DNA of 64,000 nt from Liolophura sinensis (Eukaryota > Mollusca > Polyplacophora > Chitonida > Chitonidae): contig NC_088295.1 in assembly GCF_032854445.1 (NCBI RefSeq), positions 13,813,385 to 13,877,384 on the forward strand, given 5' to 3'. The notes under the pieces are model-generated. The model worked only from the letters and a program-made list of their open reading frames with translations, was not told the origin of the DNA and did not search any database. Positions 11,701-24,010 of the stretch are shown here, piece after piece; within the stretch, counting starts at the first letter, position 1; every line of letters begins with the position of its first letter. Made by a program: the position numbers and the translations under genes.

Positions 11701-13760
11701 TTCCCCGCTATTGGACGCTGGCGATGCATGACGCCAGGGGTGGGGATATGACACATACTACATGCAACGTCTGTACTCCGCACAGGCAAGCTAAAATTTA
11801 ACGATTTAAAATTACAGATTCAGAACATTATTTTCGATAAACGCAAAACACTAAAGATTAATTTTAATTTGGTTGGTAGTGGGGATTTTGTTAATGACTA
11901 CTTCACTTGTATTGAGAAATTGTGTTAGTGAATATATAAGCAGGACATATTTAGGTAGAAAAACACGAGCTGAAGTAGATCTAATGTATAAGGATCCAGC
12001 AGAATTTCAATGACTGAACAAATAAAACGTATCTTATTCGTATCGATGGTGCACATAACAATTCCAGAAAAGTACAAAAAGGCTAAATATTACTATGATG
12101 TTGATCTATCCATACTTTGCTTAGATGTGGATAGGGAAGAAAAAGGTTTTACTGGCCGTAACCTTCCCAGTTATATGGCATGTGGTCATGCTAGATTAAG
12201 GGAGGAATATTGTGCTGCTGTTATAAGAATCTAAGGCAAAAAGAATTTAAAATTATGATTATCAGAGGCTAATGAAATGGATAATGAAAAGTAGATGTAT
12301 CGCAACTACACCAGAGGAAAATATAAATGAGGGTGGAAACGTAAGAGAGAAAGGACTGGTACTAAAGTACTCGGAACAGGAATATGAAAAATAATACAAA
12401 GTAAGTGTAGAAGAATATGACCGGGCCTATTATATCGATGCGCTTGATGATTTACCACAAATGGAAAAAAGAAAATGGAATTTGAAGTAGAACTGAACTG
12501 ATAAACAGGATTTCCATAATGAAATAAAATACATTCACCTGTTTTATTGCCTGGCACATATGTTGAAGGTATTGTAATTCTGGCAGAAAATAAGGCATCT
12601 GAGAAAATTGCTAGTTATTACATATCAATTGTGCCGTCACTAACCATAGTTTGTGACACTGTTGACAGGTGAAATGTTCAGAAACGTGAGATATAAGTGA
12701 CATTTATTTGTATATTTGGATCGTGGCACAGTTAATCATGCAAACTATTGTAAGTGACAGGTGAGAAACATTTTGGTGACATTATGAAATTATATGCTAA
12801 TAAAAAGTTTTATTCGACTCGTTTATCCGATTTTTGCTGTAGTACTTATGCATCACTGTTAACGTATGTATATTACCCTTTTTTTCGAATGGATTGTATA
12901 TACAAAAACAAACTACGTATTTGTAAGATGATAATAAGCAGAGAAGCTTTATTGTATGGACATTCACAAACTCATTGATGGTGTTTACGACAAATTCATG
13001 GCAGAAAACGGCGATAATATAGAGGGCCTGGAATCGTATTGATCTGGTATTTAAAGAAGTACAAAGACAGTTTTTCTCTGGAATGTGTTTGCAAATGGTT
13101 ATTATGGTACTTCCGTTGAGACAGTCTTAAATAATTACAATTATGTGCTTAGAAATAGAAAAGCATAAAATCTACATGCTGCGGGGGAAGGGATGGGGTG
13201 AAGTGACATTGAATTGTAACATATAGATTGTTTTTCTCGATCTGTCGACACTAAACCTGTGTTGCAGTCCTACGTTCAGTTTTAAAACGAATAAATATCT
13301 GAAAAGTATCTGACATTTAATTGTATTTGCCTAAATCTGAGCATTCACTGCCCGCAGCTATGTGGTGGCATTCTACCAAGTAGAGATTATCGCCATGAAG
13401 TAGTTGATAAACCCTTACAGGGATAATTAAATTATCACTGGGTTGTAATTTTACCTTCCACTATTAATAAAAGATCATCTCATCATACTGTGTGATCCGA
13501 CACTAACTGTGTGATCCTACCTGTGTGACCCGACACTACGTGTGCAAGGATAATGACCCTAGGGTTTAGTATTTACATCCCTCCAGGAAGCCCTGTTATT
13601 CGCAAAGGAATGCAACATGCCATCTTAACAGTAAAGACCTCAAGTAAAATTCATGGAAATTTTCTTTTTAAAATGGGCTGTAAATATAGACATGTGCATG
13701 AACAAAACGCGTGTCACCTGTTTACCGTCCCGTGATGTACAATGTTTAGTTAATGCCGCT
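11701..13760. other. Intergenic; AT-rich, coding-like but broken stretches
   Basis: Between about 12010 and 13170 several short plus-strand frames have a protein-like look (for example YKKAKYYYDVDLSILCLDVD near 12080 and HKLIDGVYDKFMAENG near 12970), separated by stops and frame changes. I recognise no family. It may be a decayed mobile element or pseudogene. Confidence 0.3.
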
Positions 13761-13773
13761 CATCATAAAACCT
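13761..13773. repeat. Target-site duplication, left copy
   Basis: CATCATAAAACCT, identical to 19363-19375, immediately before the LINE's first base. Confidence 0.88.
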
Positions 13774-14019
13774 GAGTCCCTGGCTGGCCGTGGAACTAGC
13801 CTTTGTGCTCTCAGCTTTTGTTTAGTGGTCACCCAGTCTGAGGGTGGTGCGACATTACGTTCTGTCGCTTTTAGCGGCAGGACCTATTCACTAGCCTCTC
13901 TTTAAATAGCCTGTACATAGTTTAGTGCATTTCCACTTTTTAATATCGTATCTATTTTGCACTCAGCATCCAAACTGTTCCAAGCGCATAGTTGTGGTCC
14001 TCTCTTTAGGGTAGTAGTT

Positions 14020-14054
14020 CTCGCCCTAGCCCACAATGTTGTGGGCAGGGCGAG
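14020..14054 (+). promoter_or_regulatory. Strong hairpin with the ORF1 start codon in its loop
   Basis: CTCGCCCT + A + GCCCACAA pairs with TTGTGGGC + AGGGCGAG. That is 16 base pairs with a single bulged A and two loop bases (TG). The ORF1 ATG at 14036 lies at the apex: its A closes the stem and TG forms the loop. An in-frame TAG sits at 14027-14029, in the left arm. Confidence 0.7.
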
Positions 14055-15528
14055 TAAATAGACCCTTAAGCCTTAAGCTTGTAATACAGGGAGTTGTACA
14101 ACCGGTTGAAGTTTACAATCGGCTAAAGGAGTTAGTGGGGAGTGGGCCTAATGTCTTAAAGGGACTAATCGATGTCTCTAGAGATGTCTGGAATGTTACA
14201 GTGGCTACGCAAACCGTGAAGGAACAGCTGTTGGCTAGCGGCTTCACATTCAAAGGGGTAGATTGTCCAATATATGATGTGGAGGAGCAAAGGCTCCTGG
14301 TTAGATCTCGATGTCCGATCGAGGTGCCCTATGACACTATTCGAGGTTTGATGTCCCGGTATGGCACGGTCCATCACGTCAGCCGGGAAAATTACCTTTT
14401 GATAGGTCACTTGAGAATGTTATACGGCGTATTTACATGAGTGGTGTGACCGAGATCAATCCACAATCAATTTCGGTTGAGAATTTTAGAATTCCTTTGT
14501 GGTACACAGGTCAGGTCCGTGTCTGTCACATCTGTGATAGCACAGAACATTTCAAGGCCGACTGTCCTTTAAAAGATAAATGCCTCAAGTGTAAACAGGC
14601 AGGCCACTTTCAAAAGGACTGCCCGTTGAGCGATGAAAATGACAATGGCGACAATGACGATAACGATTGCAATGATAATGATGATAAAGATAGTAATGTT
14701 TATGAAGTTGAAGGTGACAATAAAGATGAGAATCAAGGTCGAGGAGATGATGATTGTAATTATAGTGAGGGACATGGGGATGATATGGAAATTGGGGTTT
14801 CTGGCAAGTCTGTTCCTTCAAGTCAACAAAATAAGGGGACTTTGGAAGCTGGAGAGTGGCAAGTTGTCTCTAACTCCATGTCCTCCAGCAAAAAGATTCG
14901 AAATAAGCGCATTGATGCTACAAATAAGGTCAGGAAGTTAAGCGAATCGCCAGTAGTAGGTGGGCCCCAGAGCCTTTGCGAGGCATCTCAGACGTCACAT
15001 AGCTCGGAGTGGGTTGTCAGTATGAGTCAAATCTCGAATACCTCCTCACCCCCTAGATCGTCAGAAATTTCGAATACTACACCATCCTGCATTAAGGAGA
15101 CGTAATCCAGTGGCGTGACGCACTCCAAAGGTGCACTTGGTAAGAGCCCGTCCTTATGGGGTAGCACGTTCAGCCATGACCCGTCTACAATGTCACAGTT
15201 AGACACTAGAGATATAGCAGATTGTCTTGATCCTCAGGGAAGCTCTCAGCAATCTGATATGTCTAGGGCTGGTGGAGAATCCAATATGGAGGAATCTCTT
15301 TCGGAAATGGATGTACCCGAAGACTTGCCTGGCTATACCAATGGCAAGGGTGAGGCCTTGGTACCTGTCTCAACATCCCTGGGGTCGTATTATCGCACAT
15401 TGCGACGTGATTCTAAAGTTGACAAGGTTAAAAAGCAGAGGAAGTTGATAACGTTGTCACAGGAGGATTTTGCTGAGCGTAGGGCAGCGATGTATAAAAA
15501 GTCCAGAAAAAAGAAAAAGAACAAATAA
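14036..15528 (+). pseudogene. LINE ORF1, zinc-knuckle nucleic-acid-binding protein, broken
   Basis: The start is fixed by an in-frame TAG at 14027. Reading begins MLWAGRVNRPLSLKLVIQGV, shifts frame around 14420-14440, and contains two perfect CX2CX4HX4C knuckles (CHICDSTEHFKADC near 14523, CLKCKQAGHFQKDC near 14583). An Asp/Asn-rich acidic stretch follows. An in-frame TAA at 15103-15105 interrupts the same frame, which resumes to a lysine-rich C-terminus ending at 15528. ORF1 proteins of this type bind the element RNA. Lesions: one frameshift, one stop. Confidence 0.85.
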
Positions 15529-15537
15529 ATATTAATA

Positions 15538-18500
15538 ATGGCTACTACAAAGATCTTACAGTGGAACTGTATAGGATTGAGGTGTAACCTCGCAGAGCTC
15601 CAGATGTTAGCTCAAGACCTCAATCCTATAGCTTTTAGCTTGCAGGAAACTCTGATGACTGATCCTAGTTATCAATGTCGAGGTTATATATCTCATCACG
15701 CTGTTGCCACGTCTACGAATGGAAAGGCATCAGGGCGTTCTTCTCTTTTGATTAGGCAGGGTGTAATACACAATAGACTGGCACTGAACACCGATTTGCA
15801 GGCGGTGGTGGTGCGTATCACACTGGGTATAGTATTAACAATTTGTTCTATTTATATACCACCTTCTTCTACTCTTCACCAACAAGAGCTGCAAAATTTA
15901 TATGATGAATTCTCTAAACCGTGTCTTCTTTTGGGTGACTTTCATGCCCACAGTGTTCTCTGGAGTGACTCTAAACGTAACCAGAAGGGCTCTGTATTGG
16001 AGGATTTTATATCTAATAACTCTCTATGCGCCTTAAATGATGGCACACATACTTACCTTCATCCTGCAAAGGGCACTTATTCGGTCCTTGATTTAGCTCT
16101 GGCTGATTCAGGGCTAAGGTCGGAATTCAGCTGGAGCGTCCATGATGATCTGTGCGGAAACGACCACTTCCCCACCATACTTAGCCTTGAGGAGCCGGTA
16201 TCTTCCTCCCTTCCACGCTTTAATTATGATAAAGCAGACTGGCCCCGCTTTGTTGTTCTGTGTGTTGAAACAGTTACTAGCGACCTTTTTCTTGATGTAG
16301 TTGATCCTATCCAGTTATTCTCGGATCAGCTAATCGATGTAGCCTCCAAATGTATCCCGAAATCTTGTGCGGTTCCCCGTATTAAGAAACCGTGGTTCAG
16401 AGGACTGTAAACGAGCTAGGCGTTTCAGGAAACGTGCTGAGCGCGTGTACCGATGTAGACCATCTCCTGGTAATTTAGACGATGTTAGGCGTACTCGAGC
16501 TAAAGCCCGTAGGACTATCAAACAGTCCAAACGTGACTCTTGGAAACGTTAGCTTTCTAAGATTAATAATCGTACCCCTATGTCAAAAGTCTGGAATATG
16601 ATCCAACGCATCAAAGGCAAGGGATCCAATGTCACTGTCAATCATCTTAAAGACGGGAATAATTCTTTGACAGAAAAACTTGACATAGCCAATAGGTTGG
16701 GCGCTTCTTTTGCGCCCCATTCGTCTTCAGATAATTACTTGCCTCAGTTCCAGCGTAACAAGGAACGGACCGAGGCAAGTCCTCTTGATTTTACATCCTC
16801 AAATGAAGAATCCTACAATGCTACATTTTCTCTACATGAACTATCCGCATCCCTGAGCAAGGCCCATGACTCAACTCCAGGGCCAGATGATATCCACTAT
16901 CAGCTTTTACGACACCTTCCAGAATCTTCCTTGAGGGTGCTTCTTGGAATTTTTAATACCATTTGGATTTCCGGGAATTTTCCTGCCTCATGGCAAAACG
17001 TTATTATTGTCCCCATCCCAAAGCCCGGAAAGGATTCTACCGTCCTATTTCCTTAACCAGTTGTGTATGCAAGACTATGGAAAGGATGATTAACGATCGC
17101 TTAGTCTGGTTTTTGGAGACTAATGAGTTGATAAGCGACATTCAATGTGGATTTCGAAAGAATCGCAGTACTGTTGATCACCTTGTTCGTCTAGAATCCT
17201 TTATTAAGAACGGTATCGTTAATCGTGACCATGTCGTATCTGTCTTTTTTGATCTGGAAAAGGCATATGACACTACCTGGAAAAATGGCATTATGAAAGA
17301 TATGCATGGATTTGGACTTAGAGGTCGGCTTCCTGACTTTATTCGTAAATTCTTAGACCATCGTCACTTCCAAGTTAGGGTTGGGGCTACCCTATCTGAC
17401 TACTTTGAAGAAGATCAGGGGGTTCCTCAAGGCAGCATTTTATCAGTTACTCTCTTTAGCATTAAGATTCATAGCCTTGCCAGAGTTTTATCTCCTAGTA
17501 TGAATGCGTCCCTTTTTGTGGACGATCTTGGTATCTTTTGTCGAGGCAAAGGTATGCACACTATTGAGAGACAGCTGTAGATTTGCCTTAACAAGATCCA
17601 TGGTTGGGCACTGGAGAACGGATTTAAGTTCTCCAAGTCGAAGACTAACTGTGTACACTTTTGTCGGAAGTACTTCCCCCATGAAGACCCCAAGGTATTT
17701 TTAGATGGGCCCTCCATCAAGGTTGTGCCGGAGGCAAAATTCCTCGGGGTGATCTTCGATAAGCACCTTACATCTAAATCTCACATTAATTATCTTAGAG
17801 CCAGATGCCTAAAGGCGCTTGATATTTTGAAGGTTGTCTCTAGTGCTCGATGGGGAGGGGGTCATGAAACCATACTTCACATCTATCGAGTACTAATTCG
17901 TTCTAAGCTAGACTATGCCTGCAGTGTTTATGGAGGTTCGTCACGCTCCCAGTTGAAGAAACTCAATACTGTGCATCACCAGGCCCTACGGTTGTGCTTA
18001 GGTGCTTTCCGTACCTCTCCTGTGGAGAGTCTGTATGTTAAGGCAAACGAGCCTCCCCTGGAGCTTCGAAGAACTAAACTATCCTTACAGTATATCACCA
18101 AGCGTAAAGCCAATCCATCCAACCCAGCCTTTGATTGTGTCTTCCATCCGGAATTTGAAGACTTATATGCTCAGAAGCCATCCATTGTTCCTCCACTGGG
18201 TGTCCGCATCCAGGAACATGTGCAAGCAGCTGGACTTGGGCTGGATACTATCACTCCCATACGCATCTAGGAAGATCCAACGTGGTTATTTCCTGAGCCT
18301 CAGGTTGATACCTCGCTCTCCTCCCTGAAGAAATCTTCCACCAACCCTTTAGTATACCAACAAGAGTTTAGTAATATGTGTTCAAAGTATCCATTTTATC
18401 ACCGTATATTCACTGACGGTTCCAAGAATGATGATGGCGTGGCTTCTGCCGCTGTCCTTGGGCCCAGAACCATTTCAACTCGGTTTCCAAATTCCTGTTC

Positions 18501-19193
18501 TGTATTTAGTGCGGAAGCCAAGGCAATTTTGTGCGCACTTCGGTCCATTCCAGAGCTAGGAGGTAGCAGATTTCTCATCTGCTCTGACTCCCTTTCCTAC
18601 CTCCAGGCAATTCGGGCTAGTTCGCCTGTACATCCAGACATTCTGTCTATCAGGCAGGTGTTCAAACGACTCAATGAAGACTTTATCATTGTCTTTTGTT
18701 GGGCGACCGGGCATATGGGTATCCCTGGAAATACTGCTGCAGATGAAGCCGCGAAGGCGGCTCTGCATTCCGTTACTACCCAAACTGACGTTCCATATTC
18801 GGACTTGCGTTCACTTATTTGCTCCTATATCAAGCGCTTGTTTCAGGCTCAATGGGTGACCAGACAACCAACAAACTGCATGATACTCGTCAGTTTGTTG
18901 GTCCAGCACCTTCCCTTTCACGGCATCGCCTCTGCTCTTGCATTTTGAGGAGGTGTCGTATCGGTCACACACGTGCTACGCATTGGTATTTGTTGAAAGG
19001 AGAAGATGCTCCTCATTGCTTTGCTTGTGATTAACGGTTCACAGTCAAGCACATATTGCTTGACTGTGGCGACTTTGCTCCTGTACGAGATTCCTTTTAT
19101 CACGTGAGCTCTCTTTCAGAACTTTTCAATTCTGTAGAAAGTGATACTATTTTTGATTTTCTCTCTACCATTGGTATGGCAGGAAAGCTGTGA
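15538..19193 (+). pseudogene. LINE ORF2, endonuclease / reverse transcriptase / RNase H, broken
   Basis: Endonuclease 15538-16410: ILQWNCIGLR, FSLQET, LLGDFHAHSVLW, SVLDLALAD and GNDHFPT mark the active-site blocks. Reverse transcriptase about 16560-18000: PKPGKD, YRPISLTSC, QCGFRKNRSTVDHLV, FDLEKAYDTTW, QGVPQGSILS and the catalytic FVDD near 17515. RNase H 18400-18800: FTDGSKNDDG, AEAKAI, CSDSLSYLQAI, GHMGIPGNTAADEAAK. The terminus has RRCRIGHTRATHWYLLKGED followed by CFAC and HILLDC. Lesions: frameshifts near 16400, 17040 and 18850-18950; stops at 16550, 17578, 18268 and 19032. Confidence 0.9.
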
Positions 19194-19362
19194 TTTTAAA
19201 CTACCGTCTGTGTTTGCTATGTGACTTTTTTGACTGAATAGTAAATGAATTATCCGTAGTAGATCGACTACTTGACGTTTTATTGTCGCGATAAAACTGA
19301 AATATTGTTGAAAGCGACGTTAAAACTTTCACTCAATCACTCACTCACTCACTCACTCACTC

Positions 19363-19375
19363 CATCATAAAACCT
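19363..19375. repeat. Target-site duplication, right copy
   Basis: CATCATAAAACCT directly after the LINE's (ACTC)n tail, identical to 13761-13773. Confidence 0.88.
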
Positions 19376-20139
19376 ACATACAGGCGATAAATTTACACGA
19401 TTCCCAGTATGCCCTAAGGTATCTAAAGTTGTAAGCGAAATTAGAAATGACTGCTTTATTAGACTATAGCTTATTTCTCTCCCTGAAATACTATGTCCAT
19501 ATGCCTCCAGCAATAACATTTTCCACAGTAAAGATAGATTCAACTTACCCGCTGTGATAAATCTTAACCCTTTCACTCTAGAGCTCCAAACCGATATAAC
19601 TCTACCAGTGGGCGGGTATCTTTTATAGGCCATTCTTTCTGATTGGCATATCGCCTGGACTCGCTCTGTTACATTCTATTACCAAGTGATACCATCTTGA
19701 AATAAATTAAAATAATTTGCATGAAGATGTAATTAATCGTTTAACTGATATAGATCATCTCGGTTACAGCATAAGTTCAGCATCGGGAGTTTACCTATTT
19801 TTATCCCAGGTTCACATATACCATATCATCCCTTTATACGACTTACTAAAAGATGCTAAAGATGTGTCGTATATAAAAAGCAAAACCTGTGTCCTCTTTA
19901 AAAAGCTTCACAACATTATCAGTTGAGGGAAAGAAATCGGAATACCAGAGGTAAATCTCCAGGCTTCGTCAGTTACTGACGAAAGGACCTGGTGTGGTAA
20001 GGCGGGGAATCGCACCCAGTATGTTAAAAAACTGTGCACCTCAACAAGCAAAGCTGACTAAAGCTCATGTGAGTGACAGCTGCTGATAGGGCCACTTCGT
20101 TTTTCACTTCCGTTTTACTCTTCTTTTCCTGTTAGATTT
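19376..20139. other. Intergenic, no gene recognised
   Basis: Unique-looking sequence between the LINE and a minus-strand SINE; nothing further supported. Confidence 0.45.
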
Positions 20140-20270
20140 ATTTGATTGTTGATTTTACGCCGTACTCAAGAATATTTCACTTTTGCAACGGCGGTGAGCA
20201 CTGTGGTAGGGGGAAACCGGGCAGTGCCCTGGGGAAACCCACGACCATCTGCAGGTTATATGGCAAGCAT
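20140..20270 (-). mobile_element. 5'-truncated SINE
   Basis: On the minus strand: CTGCAGATGGTCGTGGGTTT, CCCAGGGCACTGCCCGG, a degraded CACAGTGCTCACCGCCGT segment, AAGTGAAATATTCTTGAG, and a CAAATAAA tail. No tRNA head. Confidence 0.85.
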
Positions 20271-20813
20271 GCGACTTATAAAGCTCCAAACAAGCACTGA
20301 AGCGATCTGTAGGTCATAAAATCGAAAAATGGTAGCCTGCTCCAGTCACACTGAAATATCTTCTTTCTGTACTGGACGCTGTAGAGCGGGGAAAATCACT
20401 GCACCACAAATGTAACTTTCTTCAAAATTCTTGAGCACGCTGTTATGCGCCAATCAATCAAATATATGTATTTAACAAATAATAGCTTTTAGTCTCTCAG
20501 CCTTTTATTTCCGCCACGCATGGCCTGTCAATGTATAGGATTCACGTATGGTTTCGCTACAGTTGCCACACGTTACGTAATACCACAGCTTAACAATTGT
20601 AAATTCTAATTTATGATAACACTTATTTAATACAAGACGTCCTATATTTTTACTCACACAAAAATATGTATTTTTGGTGGGTTATTACTAAGCAACCATA
20701 TGTTTTATGGCCATGTAACTTCTATGGATACATGGACCAGTTTTCATACTTCTGATTTGGAAACAGAAGTGTACCGGGATTTCGAAATTTGCACTTTCTT
20801 ATAGTACCTCTCT

Positions 20814-21030
20814 GGGGCCGATTCTCCGCATTGCCGTACCAGGGGTCGATTCAATAGGGCCATTTTTGACTTGTCAGTTTTTGGTAATGTAAGCTAATAT
20901 TTTGACACATTTGTCTTAAGATGAGATTTATGAGGTGGACAAACTTTTAATTTCCGAAGCCCAAAAATAAGCTTTAATACGATATTTTAAATTTTGACTT
21001 GTCAGAAATCGCTTTGTGGAATCGGTCCCC
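20814..21030. mobile_element. MITE-like element with imperfect terminal inverted repeats
   Basis: The left end GGGGCCGATTCT pairs imperfectly with the right end GGAATCGGTCCCC. TTTTGACTTGTCAG occurs twice, near 20865 and 20992. The interior (20912-20995) is closely similar to 49530-49630 in an INTS1 intron, which shows it is dispersed. No coding capacity. Confidence 0.6.
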
Positions 21031-22054
21031 GGTCCTTCCACACGTGTGGCTATGTGTGTACGTGAAACACACCTACTGGTGGAAGACATGTGGCCTTCAG
21101 TGCATGAGACTACAGGTGCATGTCAACACTATAGTTTGCCTAGTCAAAATAATAAGTTTATCCCCTGGAGAATGGTAAGGAATTTGCTGTACATATATTA
21201 TCAATTGGAAATGTAGGGAAAACGTATGTGCCCGGATGTACTATGCGATCACGTAAACAAGTCGCAGATTTGGTTTTTGGTTTCAAACCATCGGCATGAA
21301 ATAGCGCCGCTTCACCATGATAATAGAAAAGGCTTATGGGGATCGATGCCTTAGCTATTTTTAAGCATTCTGGGGGTATGCAGTTGTTAGTTTCGCCAAG
21401 AATTAGAATCATCGAGACATGCCTCGTCAAGTCGGAACTGTTAAACAGAGAGAGCTCATTTAAGTAAAGACAGTTACAAAAATAAAACAACATCGGATTA
21501 ATATTTAAAGCTGAACATTTATAACGATCAGTTAAAATTATAACTTATGATCGCTTCAGTGGTCCTATGGCCCAAATTAACAGATCTAAAGAAATGGCAA
21601 ACCGCAGGAAATGCTCAGTTTACAATAATCGCGGCAGAATTATGCCTTGATGTACAAAATCTGATGCACATGGTTTCATATACTTATACTTAACCTCTCG
21701 GTATATACCTGCTCTGTGAGTCGATGAGTCGAGGAAACCGGAGTGCTGGAGACAACCACTAACCTTTAGTAGGTTATAAAGGAAACTTTCCACCATGTGA
21801 TTGTCAGAACGAGGCCGAAGAGCACTGCATGGTGAGAGACCAGTGATTTCCTAAAACGTATGACAGCTTACATATGTAAAACATATGCAAACAATTAGGA
21901 ATAGCAGTCTTGGAATAATCAGTTCGCATTATTTTTTTCATCTTTTTTTGCATCTTGACCCCGCGGCCACAACTGACTCCCTCTTCTGTAATGGGAGACT
22001 GGAGTTAGAACTATAATGCGCTGGCACGGTATTATATAGTAAATAGGTTTTAAT
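21031..22054. other. Intergenic; one 111-codon minus-strand frame, unassigned
   Basis: A minus-strand frame at 21158-21493 starts with ATG and is the longest non-repeat frame in this gap. It has no recognised domain and no convincing splice context. I do not call it a gene. Confidence 0.3.
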
Positions 22055-22140
22055 TAAAAGGGTCGTTGGTTTCCCCCGGGCTCTGCCCGGTTTACTCCCA
22101 CCATAATACTGGTCTCCGTCGTATAAGTGAAATATTCTTA
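22055..22140 (+). mobile_element. SINE core fragment
   Basis: CGTTGGTTTCCCCCGGGCTC, TGCCCGGTTTACTCCCACCA, TCGTATAAGTGAAATATTCT; head and tail are missing. It abuts the decayed LINE at 22150. Confidence 0.8.
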
Positions 22141-22149
22141 TTGAATTAA

Positions 22150-24010
22150 TATTGAATGAAACACAAAGTGGATTCAGAAAAAGGACGCAGCACATACGAT
22201 CATCTTATGGAATTACAGCATTAAATTCGAAAAGGAATAAGTAGGCATGAGTGCACTCTGGTTGTTTTCACAGACATTGAAAAAGTCTTTGACAATGTAT
22301 GGCAAGAAGGAGTTATGCTCCAGTTTGATAAATTCGGAACTAAAGGTAAAAGCTAACACTGAATAAATGATTTCCTAAGAAATCGGGACTTCAAAGTTAA
22401 ACTTGGACAATCTCTATCTGAGAGACACTCTCTACAAAACTGAACCCCTCAAGGAAGTGTATTAAGACCAATTCTATTTAATATTATGATAACCGTACTA
22501 GCAAATGAAATAGATTGACCCCCCCCCCCCCCACTACAAGTAGAACATTCACTGTTTGCTGATGATGTAGCAATATCGAAGACAAGCAAATCTATAAAGA
22601 AAATAACAAGTGCTATTCAGAAAACATTATACACCATATCAAACTGGGCCGACAAATGGGGATTTAAATTACCCACCACTAAAACACCAGCCATTGTTTT
22701 CACAAACAGAAGACAAGTAAATATGGAACTCTCTCTAGGTGGAAACAAAATAGAATTCAAAGACAAGGTCATCTCCTATCTCTCGATAGCAAATTGACGT
22801 GAAAAGACCATATTGATGACCTCATAATCAGATGTCAACACGACCTCAATCTTATGTGATGCATATCAGGCACAAAATGGGGACCAAACAAAACCACACT
22901 TTTACAAATGTACAGCATCCATGATATAATCTAATTCAACCCAGATAGGTACGGATATCATTTTAGAAAGTTGATTAAGTAAGAGCATTATTGTTAATAG
23001 GAAGTGACGTCATTTCTGATCATCAGAGGGGTAATGCATGTTCGCTGTAAAGTCAACAGGTCAACTACCTTCTATTTTGCGGAAGGCCTGTTGGTCGAGT
23101 GGTCTAGACGGTTGACATGTATTGCTGGCGATTTGGTGCCTGACTCTGAGGTCGCTGGTCCCAAAAGCCGCAGTGGTCTCGACCAAATTTCGACACTAGA
23201 ATCTGTGCTATATTCAGAAAGTGTAATTCCTATCAACGTCAATACTGTTAATTCAACCCAATTCAGAATATGAAAATCTAAAAGAAAAATGGACAAAACA
23301 TCCTGCTCCAATTGGATACAAAATTAACAGATTGCTTGTCAGGTAAGACATTTCCCTGCCAAAGCCTCCAGAAATCACACGCCAACAGCAACCACCGTGG
23401 CTTTTGGTTACTCAACAGATAGACACCCCGCCTCACAGCCCATTTTATATCAAATCAAAGGCTTTAGAGCATATTGACAAATGCTACAGTGATCACCTAA
23501 AAATACATACCGACGGATCTAAATATGTGCAAGGTCAGACAGGATCATCATGTTTAATACCGGAACTTAATATAGCTAAGAATTACAAACTTCCCTACCA
23601 CCTCTCCGTTGATTCCACCGATTCCGCTGGTTGCAATCACCATGGCGAGAGCAAACCAAACCGAATGGCCATACTAAGCGACTCTCTCAGCGGAAAAATC
23701 TCCATTAAAAACTCAAAATCTGAAAGTAGGCCAGAAATCCTACAAGAAATAGAAATTCTAACAACCGAAATACAAAAACAAAAATTTGAACTAACTCTAT
23801 CATGGGTACCAGCGCACATAAACATACGAGGAAATGAAATTGCCGACCATCATGAGAATATATCACGCCTGAGACTAGGGAATACGGGACTCCTAGCACA
23901 TTTGGCAACTATGATCCGCCATACTTCCCGCATTTGCCCAGCCTGTTAGGAACACGACGGAACGATAGATCATTATCTCCTACATTGCACAAAACATAAG
24001 AACGAAAAGT
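22150..24010 (+). pseudogene. Second non-LTR retrotransposon remnant (RT + RNase H)
   Basis: Reverse-transcriptase blocks appear in shifting frames: QSGFRKRRSTYDHLM (22164), VVFTDIEKVFDNVWQEG (about 22260), a degraded TPQGSVLRPILFN block, and the catalytic FADDVAIS (22555). An RNase H domain follows: HTDGSKYVQG (about 23500), AILSDSLSGK (about 23670), LSWVPAHINIRGNEIADH (about 23800), then a cysteine/histidine tail. A run of 14 C (22519-22532) interrupts the RT. It is 5'-truncated, with no endonuclease visible, and differs in sequence from the 13774 element. Confidence 0.82.
23078..23165 (+). mobile_element. tRNA-like SINE head fragment inside the LINE remnant
   Basis: GTTGGTCGAGTGGTCTAGACGG looks like a box-A region of a tRNA with a long variable arm, and GAGGTCGCTGGTCCC resembles a decayed box-B context. 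It sits between the RT and RNase H parts of the LINE remnant, so it probably inserted there. No intact tRNA fold is claimed. Confidence 0.4.

Larger units (their letters stand above)
13774..19362 (+). mobile_element. Full-length I/Nimb-like non-LTR retrotransposon (inactive)
   Basis: A 5.6-kb element with 5' UTR (13774-14035), ORF1 (14036-15528), a 9-nt gap, ORF2 (15538-19193), a 3' UTR and a terminal (ACTC)n tail (19330-19362). It is flanked by an exact 13-bp target-site duplication. ORF2 order is apurinic-type endonuclease, reverse transcriptase, RNase H and a terminal zinc-like motif. RNase H plus the RIGHTR..YLLKGE..PHCFAC ending is typical of the I superfamily; Nimb-like placement rests on that and the molluscan context. 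The 5' end is complete but both frames carry stops and frameshifts, so it cannot move on its own. Confidence 0.92.

Noticed and set aside
14569-14821. Minus-strand Ile- and His-rich frames
   Set aside because: Antisense of the Asp/Asn-rich region of LINE ORF1.
21158-21493. 111-codon minus-strand frame
   Set aside because: It starts with ATG but has no recognised domain, splice sites or repeat support, so chance is the simpler explanation.
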